DNA from: Phlebiopsis flavidoalba
Lineage: Eukaryota > Basidiomycota > Agaricomycetes > Polyporales > Phanerochaetaceae
Assembly: GCA_035772785.1 (NCBI GenBank)
Contig: JAOCPU010000054.1
Span: 124,001 to 188,000 of the forward strand
Length of the DNA stretch: 64,000 nt
Direction: 5' to 3'
This document shows positions 58,117 through 64,000 of the stretch, one piece after another. Both the position numbers and the translations under genes were made by a program. Every line of letters starts with the position of its first letter. The first letter of the stretch is position 1. The notes beneath the pieces were generated by a model, which saw nothing but the letters and a program-made list of their open reading frames with translations, searched no databases and was not told the origin of the DNA.

Positions 58117-61100
58117 TTGCGACGAACATACCAATATTTGACAGTAAAACCAATTAGCTGGACACAGGAGTCGCATACAGCATGTTACCCAAACACATAT
58201 AGTCAAAATAGCGGTGTTCCGACCACAATGGCCGTACGAAAGACCATGCCTTGCTTCGCTAAGCACTTGATAGGAAGGACGCCCAGGGCTTACTTCAAAC
58301 CTCAGTTGACCCTGGATGGGCACAATGTATCAAAGCCCATGAAGCGATCATTTCCGTCATTCCTGCTCGTACCGCCCAATGTTCACCGGCTTAGAATTCG
58401 ACCATATCCTGCGTCATGCCCTCTTACCACTGCACTGCATAGACTAGTCTCACTTCAGGATGGTGATGCCGTCAAGAGCCCTGATGAACTCTGAGTCACC
58501 ACCATGCTGTTACGAGTTCACCCAAACTACTGAGACTCTGCGACACTAGGAATCGAATCATATGCTGCTGTGAAAGACGACAACCTCTGTCTCGTAGACT
58601 ACATAGAGTTTATCTGATACAAGAGCCGCGTATTTCGACCCAGTTCTGTTGTCGAAGGAAACGTACTTATGGAAGACGGATGCGCAAGGACCAAGACATG
58701 ACCTCCGGGCCGCGGAGAAGTTGTCTTGGATATAAACCGTTTTGCGATATGAAGAAAAAATATGAGTCACTGCTCAAACGCTATAATGCACATGTGATGG
58801 TTGAAAACAAGGCTCTTACATATTTGCATAAAAGCTAACCAGGGTTCGATATTCACGAATACCCAGCAGCTCAAGCAGCACTGGGGTGGTAGCATGACTG
58901 AGTCGCGTCGCATCCCCTCCTCGTCCGTCCCCCCTTCTCTCCATAACCTAATAGTGGGACTGAGGATCATACGCACCTAGTAACCAGTTTACTGTTGACG
59001 CGAATAGTAACTTCTTACCACACCTGAGTTTTGTACCTGTTCCTAGAACCTCTTCAAAACTAAGCACCGTCTATCATCCGCAGGCACACTTCTAAGCAAG
59101 CCTTCATGCGAGGTGGTTATCATCGCGCCCCACCGCGGCTAATCCGTACCTCTGTACAACGGGTGCGTGAACTGTTCTGCCTCCTGGAAACACTTAACTA
59201 CTCATCCCAACTTTAGGAAGATAAGTTATCTAATTCAACTGTCATTCGTGAACAATAACTCTAACATCAATACCATACAAATCAAGGGTTAAGACCAAAA
59301 ATCGACGAGCTTACTGCGCCAGAACACTCCCTCAATGTCCCCGCTACGACGCGCACAAAAGGACAGGACGCGATTCTCGCAGGTCCACTCGCGTGTACAT
59401 CACACGTCCTTCCTGCGTAATGTACGCCGCATTGAGAAACTCTGACGAAAAAGATCATTGTCGCGACGCTACACGTCCTCCTCGAGCGATGACCCATCGC
59501 CCATACGGTGATACCGCCATTGTCACTGTTACCACTCCTGAGGTATCGCGCTTAGACAAACACCTTCCACGGCAATGCTTCGCGATAGAGCCCACCCGTT
59601 TCCATCTTAACCGCCGTATTCCTATGCTGTATCGCGACGATATTGATCGTCTGATATCGGCATTTGGCACTTGGCGCTGCTGAAGATCACGCTCCGCGCC
59701 ACGACCCGAACGATATACGAAAGGTTGGCCGTCAAGCGGCATGAAGCTAGCGTGAGTTTATACAAACATTTTTCCGTACTCGACGACCGGCACGTTCAAC
59801 GAGAACGCGGGCGAGAAGTTCAAGGTTTGCTGCACTCTAAAGTTTGAGCTCGATTTTTTCTAAACAGTAAGTGGTCAATAGTGGCATTGCCAAGCGAGTT
59901 CCACGCGCAGCTAAGGCCGTTGTCCAGGCTCTCTCCAGGACGCCCCCCCGGTTCTTTACATCGAGCAGAAGGATAACCCCATGCAGATCCCCGTTGCCAC
60001 CAAGTATCTGGAGACATCATTGAGCCTATGCTGACAGCCGCAATGGTGCGGTCAACTGCAAACCCCTTGCTTATGAGGAGGCCATACAAGGTAACGGCAT
60101 ATCTCGCATGTATGAAAATGTCAAGGCTTATATTCCATCATAGCGTACTCAGTACCGGCGAGTTGGTCGTCAATCCGAAAAAGCTCGGAGAGCGAGTGGG
60201 TATCGCTGGCTTGAGGGCATCCAAGACTGGTGTATCTCCCGTCAGCTATGGTGGGGACACCGCTAGTGTCCTGCATACTTCGTGCGGATCGAGCAGGTGT
60301 ACAAAACCAGATGTATGTGGTTTTACTCCTCCCCTCCCGGAGGCGGCTGCTGATGCGTCATCTAGGTCAACGATGGGCAAGAACTAGGGTCGTCGGACGG
60401 ACTTTGGAAACAGGCCACGTGAGCGCGCCAAGGTCCTCGCCAACGGTGCAAAATTCCACTCTTGAGCAGAGACGAGGATGTCCTCGACACGTGGTTCTCG
60501 TCTGGTCTGTGGCCCTGGTCCATCATAAGGGCTGGCCCCAGAAGGTTAGTGTTAGTAGTAGTATTTGAGGGCGCTGATTGTCTGAAACGGGTATGACAGA
60601 ACCTTCGACATGGACGTGAAATTCTTCCCCTCGTCGCTTCTCGAGACAGGCATTTGGGACATTATATTCTTCTGGTCGTCGCCCGCATGGTTCTTCTCGG
60701 CATCCATCTCACGGGCCAAGTGCCCTTCAAGGAGGTCTACTGCCATCAGCCATGATCCGTGACGCTCACTGGACGGAAGATGAGCAAGTCCGCTCGGGAA
60801 ACGTCATCGACCCATCGACACGAAGTGAATCCAGGGCCTCGACCTCGAGGCGCTGCACCTGAAGCTGCCACGAAGGCAACCTCGACGAGAAGGAGATCCA
60901 GCAAGGCCAAGGCGGGCCAGAAGAGAAAGACTTCCCGAAGGGTATCCCCGAGTGCCGGCACGGATGCGCCTCCGCTTTGCGCTCTGCCCGCATACACAGC
61001 CGCGCCCCGTGCGGCGTGACATCAACCTCGAGATCCTGCGGTGCACGGGTACCGCCAAGTTCTGCAAACAAGGTACGTTCAACGCTACGAATTGTTTTGC

Positions 61101-62388
61101 GATGCTCAAGTTCGACGACGTGGGTTTGAGTGAAGAGGTAAGTTATGTTCCTCGCCCGAAATGCCAAAGTATGTGCGAAACATAGCGAAGATAGAATGTG
61201 ACTGACACGGTTGGTGATCAGCCGTCCCAGGCAAGGAGAGCCTCGTTGAGCGATGGATCCTCAAACAAGCCCTCAACGATGCTGCTGGGCCGAGATCAAC
61301 CGCGAGCTGGGCTGTGCGCAACTTTATGAACGCGACGAACGCCGCATACAACTTCTGGGCTGTACGAGCTAGTGACGTCTTCATTGTGCGTTCTAAACTT
61401 CTATCTCTGTCAGGTTGTTGTTTTGACTGACTATGTGATGCGTTGTGTCACCAGGAAGCGATCAAGCCCATGACGGACGAGTCTACCCCCGCTGAGATCC
61501 GCGATTCCGCACAACAGACTTTGTACACCTGTCTCGACCACGGCCTCCGTCTGCTGCACCCCTTCATGCCGTTTGTCACAGAGGAGCTGTGGCAGCGCCT
61601 CCCGCGCCGGCCGAACGACCCCACGCCGTCAATCATGCTGGCGCAGTTCCCCGTTCACGTGCGTGTTCCACTTGGGCGTACCTTCCACACGCTGCTTACG
61701 CTCTTTGTAGGACGATGCGTTTGTCTTTTGACGCCACGAGCTTCGATCTTGTCTTCTCTGCGATCCGGTCATGTCGTTCACTCGCTGCGATGTACAATAT
61801 TTCAGCGAAGTCCCAGCGTAAGTGCGATTCGTTCGTCGCGTAGATTAAGCGTGCTCACTGGCGTGCAGCGTACATTCGTGTGTCGACCGAGGCCGAGGCC
61901 GAAACTCTTTGAGGAGCAAGCCTCAACGATCGTTGTCCTCGTCAAGGGCTGCAAGACGCTCAAGATCGTGCGGGGACGTGAGCGAGGTTTATGCGGAGGG
62001 CTGTGCGTCGACCGTGCTCACGCCCACCGTGTTGTCCACGCGCTCATTCGGGTGGGTTACTTGGTGTGCTTTTGGAGAGATTATGTTTTTCTGACGGGTG
62101 TGTGCGTAGGGCTTGGTCGACTTGGACCACGAGATTGTCAAGAACGAGAAGAAGCTCGGCGTCGCGAAGATTGCGCTCGATAAGGTTCGTGAAGGCCGAG
62201 TCTGTGCCCAACTACGAGGAGATTGTCCCTCTAGAGACGCGCGAGTTCAACGCTGAAAGGGTCAGTTCTTCTCGAAGATGTAGTGCGCTTGCTCATCCAT
62301 TTTTCGCAGCACAAAACGCTAGCAGTGGACATTGAGACGCTCGAAAAAACGTCCGATCGCGATGTTCAAGAAACTAAAGGCGACGTAA
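58117..62388 (+). CDS. VAS1: Valyl-tRNA synthetase (class I), heavily frame-shifted
   Basis: Charges tRNA-Val, in cytosol and usually also mitochondria. Segments in family order: [10 protein letters not shown] (58292), VPPNV then a degraded HIGH region (about 58365-58430), NSDEK (59450) and TATIGDTA-like editing-domain bases, HDPND (about 59700), [10 protein letters not shown] (about 59790-59822), ELVVNPKK (60160), [13 protein letters not shown] (60215-60270, split by indels), [17 protein letters not shown] (about 60475-60530), [16 protein letters not shown] bases (60615), the KMSKS loop (60777-60795), INLEILR (61022), FNATN (61079), [16 protein letters not shown] (61563), TIVVLVKGC (61930), [19 protein letters not shown] (about 62120-62180) and [10 protein letters not shown]. 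The end MFKKLKAT precedes TAA at 62386-62388. Introns include one at about 61140-61222. Start uncertain. Confidence 0.85.
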
Positions 62389-62889
62389 GGCTTTTCGTAG
62401 ATTCACGTTGCTATCCTCTGTTGTATATAACTGTACCATGTATCCATCGCTTCGACATCCAGCTGTCAGAGAAACTCTCAAAGATACGGCCGATAAATTT
62501 ACCCATGCCCAACAAGTCTCCTTACAATTCGTCCGAAAATCAACTTGAGCAAGTGTTGCCATCAATTCCGAGTCGTTGATTGGAACGCTTGACAGTGACA
62601 CTTGTAGCGTCGTGACGTCACCTGGTCACGTACGTGACTGGTCGCGTCCGGTCGGTCACCGGTCACGGTGTTAGCGTTCAGCTCACACTTGCTTTTTCCT
62701 CTCTCAAGCTTCGACCCCCATGAGAAGGTACTGCGGTCAACAATCAGTGGCGTGCTACGTCAAGCTACACCGACATGGCGCACAGAGTGCGCTTGAATTG
62801 CTCTGAGGCTGCAGACTCTGTCTCACAAGCGCATCCATTCGTCCCCAAATATCTCCATGCGTTGGGAATACACTCCGCGCAAAGTTGTC
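62389..62889. other. Upstream region of the serine-hydrolase gene
   Basis: No gene; holds the GTCAC-rich cluster listed separately, then about 200 bases of leader before ATG 62890. Confidence 0.45.
62613..62670. promoter_or_regulatory. CRE palindrome and GTCAC cluster
   Basis: TGACGTCA (62613-62620) is a perfect CRE/ATF-type bZIP site. Within the next 50 bases GGTCAC or its reverse GTGAC(T/C) appears at 62624-62629, 62634-62638, 62654-62659 and 62661-62666. The cluster lies about 225-280 bases before the start of the beta-lactamase-fold gene. Factor binding is inference. Confidence 0.4.
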
Positions 62890-64000
62890 ATGAAAACACT
62901 CAAGTATCTGATACTGTGTGGTTTTTTTACACTTCCTAGCAACGCGACTGAGGCGGCGCAAGCTCCTCTCGGACCGCAGTCTGTGAGGATCGCTGGGACG
63001 CGAACTGCCTTTACACCCGAATTCTCGGCCTCTGTGGAGAGATATCTCGCTCATCATCGAGTGCCTGGGTTATCCGCCGGGGTGGTCTATGTCAATGGTT
63101 ACCACGGTAGAGACAGAGTTTGGCACTTGGGGCAACCGTACGGAAGACGGAGACGCGATGTCCAAGGAGGTGCGTATGTCAGTGAGATCCCAGCCTGCAG
63201 ATCATTCTCAATAGTGCGATAGACCCTCTTTTGCATTGGCTCGTCCTCCAAGGCCTTTTTGGCCGCCTCGATAGGAATCCTTATGGATGACTTCGCGAAG
63301 GGGAAGAATGCAACGACGCTCCCTCCTGAAGTAGAAGAGTTCACGTGGACTACAAAGCTTCGCGATCTGCTCCCCGGCGAGTGGGGAATGAAAGACGTGT
63401 GGGCATCTGAGAAGGCCAACATACAAGATGTTCTAAGCCACGTATCTGGATTGCCTCGGTATGTTTAGATGCATGACAAGTCGACAGGACTTCAGGCTGA
63501 CCTTGATGTTAGCCATGACCTCGCGTATGGAATGTCTGATACTCAAGCGGATGTGGTCAAGAGGCTACGGTTCCTTGAACCTGTCTTTGAGCTTCGTGAA
63601 CAGTATCATTACAACAATCACGTCAGCATTGTTCTCATCATCTTACTTGTTGGCCGCTAATGTCTCATGTTAGATGTACATGCTTGGTGCTCACATTGTT
63701 GAAAAATACTCGGGCAAACCATTCCACACTTACGTAGAGGAGCGCATTTTCAAACCTCTTGGCATGAACTCTACCGTGTACCAAGCCCAGGATATTCAGC
63801 CGAATCATGTTCTAGCACAATCCTTCACTGGTGATAGGCGGCGTATCCCCACATGGTTCGAAGACAAGAGGATATCAACACTGCTCGCTGGTGCGGGTGG
63901 TGTCATCTCAAGCGCAGTTTGACATGGTGATGTGGATATTATCTGGTGCTACGCAGATACTCAGGCATCATACAGACCAAATGGCTGGCTATTGTTCATT
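62890..64000 (+). CDS. Secreted beta-lactamase-fold serine hydrolase, 3' end cut off
   Basis: Class C beta-lactamase / penicillin-binding-protein-like family; in fungi usually esterase or peptidase-like enzymes rather than drug-resistance proteins. The start MKTLKYLILCGFFTLPSNA (62890) is a signal peptide. Mature segments: FTPEFSASVERYLAHHRVPG (63010), LSAGVVYVNG, NRTEDGDAMSKE (63130-63170), an intron (GTGCGTATG...CAATAG), then IGSSSKAFLAASIGILMDDF (63235-63290) with the catalytic S-x-x-K (SSSK), WGMKDVWASEKANIQDVLSH, SGLPR, an intron, ADVVKRLRFLEPVFELREQY and HYNN (63605, the Y-x-N element), an intron (GTCAGC...GTTAG), MYMLGAHIVEKYSGKPFHTY, GMNSTVYQAQDIQPNHVL and AGAGGVISSA before another donor near 63918. 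The window ends before the HxG motif. Few indels. Confidence 0.85.

Overview
The window reads as nuclear DNA of a basidiomycete fungus, most likely a mushroom-forming agaricomycete. Genes are split by many very short introns (about 45-65 bases, GTRNGY donors). There are two nuclear tRNA genes with Pol III T-tract terminators. Several families present are basidiomycete-typical or expanded there: FunK1-like kinase, MYND/DUF4470 proteins, a DUF6533 seven-helix protein, an Msb1/Mug8-like protein and a PPPxGPPPA-tailed membrane protein.

A key caveat is base quality. Conserved housekeeping genes (peroxiredoxin, cyclophilin, COX8, valyl-tRNA synthetase, CNNM/Mam3) are recognisable along their length but change reading frame every few dozen bases through one-base indels, often in homopolymers. 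I read this as unpolished long-read assembly error rather than true gene decay. Gene boundaries given here are therefore spans that include introns and frame breaks, and many ends are approximate.

Layout. 0-12 kb (GC-rich): 3' part of a 2-Cys peroxiredoxin (-), an LRR-like protein (+), cyclophilin A (-) and a long Msb1/Mug8-like protein (-). 12-13 kb: a small single-pass membrane protein (-). 14-31 kb (more AT-rich, accessory character): a FunK1-like kinase-fold protein (+), a coiled-coil unknown (+), a small MYND-finger protein (-), tRNA-Thr (-), COX8 (+), and two tandem MYND+DUF4470 genes (-) with a possible fragment between them. 31-36 kb: an epsin tail without a visible ENTH domain (-), tRNA-Gly (+) and a long disordered protein (+). 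38-46.5 kb: a kinase-like protein lacking key catalytic residues (-), Xaa-Pro aminopeptidase/prolidase (-) and a DUF6533 membrane protein (+). 47-53.3 kb: Smc5/6 subunit Nse4 (-), with paired MluI-box sites upstream, and CNNM/Mam3 (+). 54.8-64 kb: a probable cell-surface protein (+), valyl-tRNA synthetase (+) and a secreted beta-lactamase-fold serine hydrolase running off the window edge (+).

The genes do not form one pathway or operon, as expected for a fungal chromosome. The conserved blocks are ordinary core genes. The most distinctive parts are the MYND/DUF4470 and FunK1 cluster at 14-28 kb, two kinase-fold proteins with altered catalytic residues, and the ENTH-less epsin.
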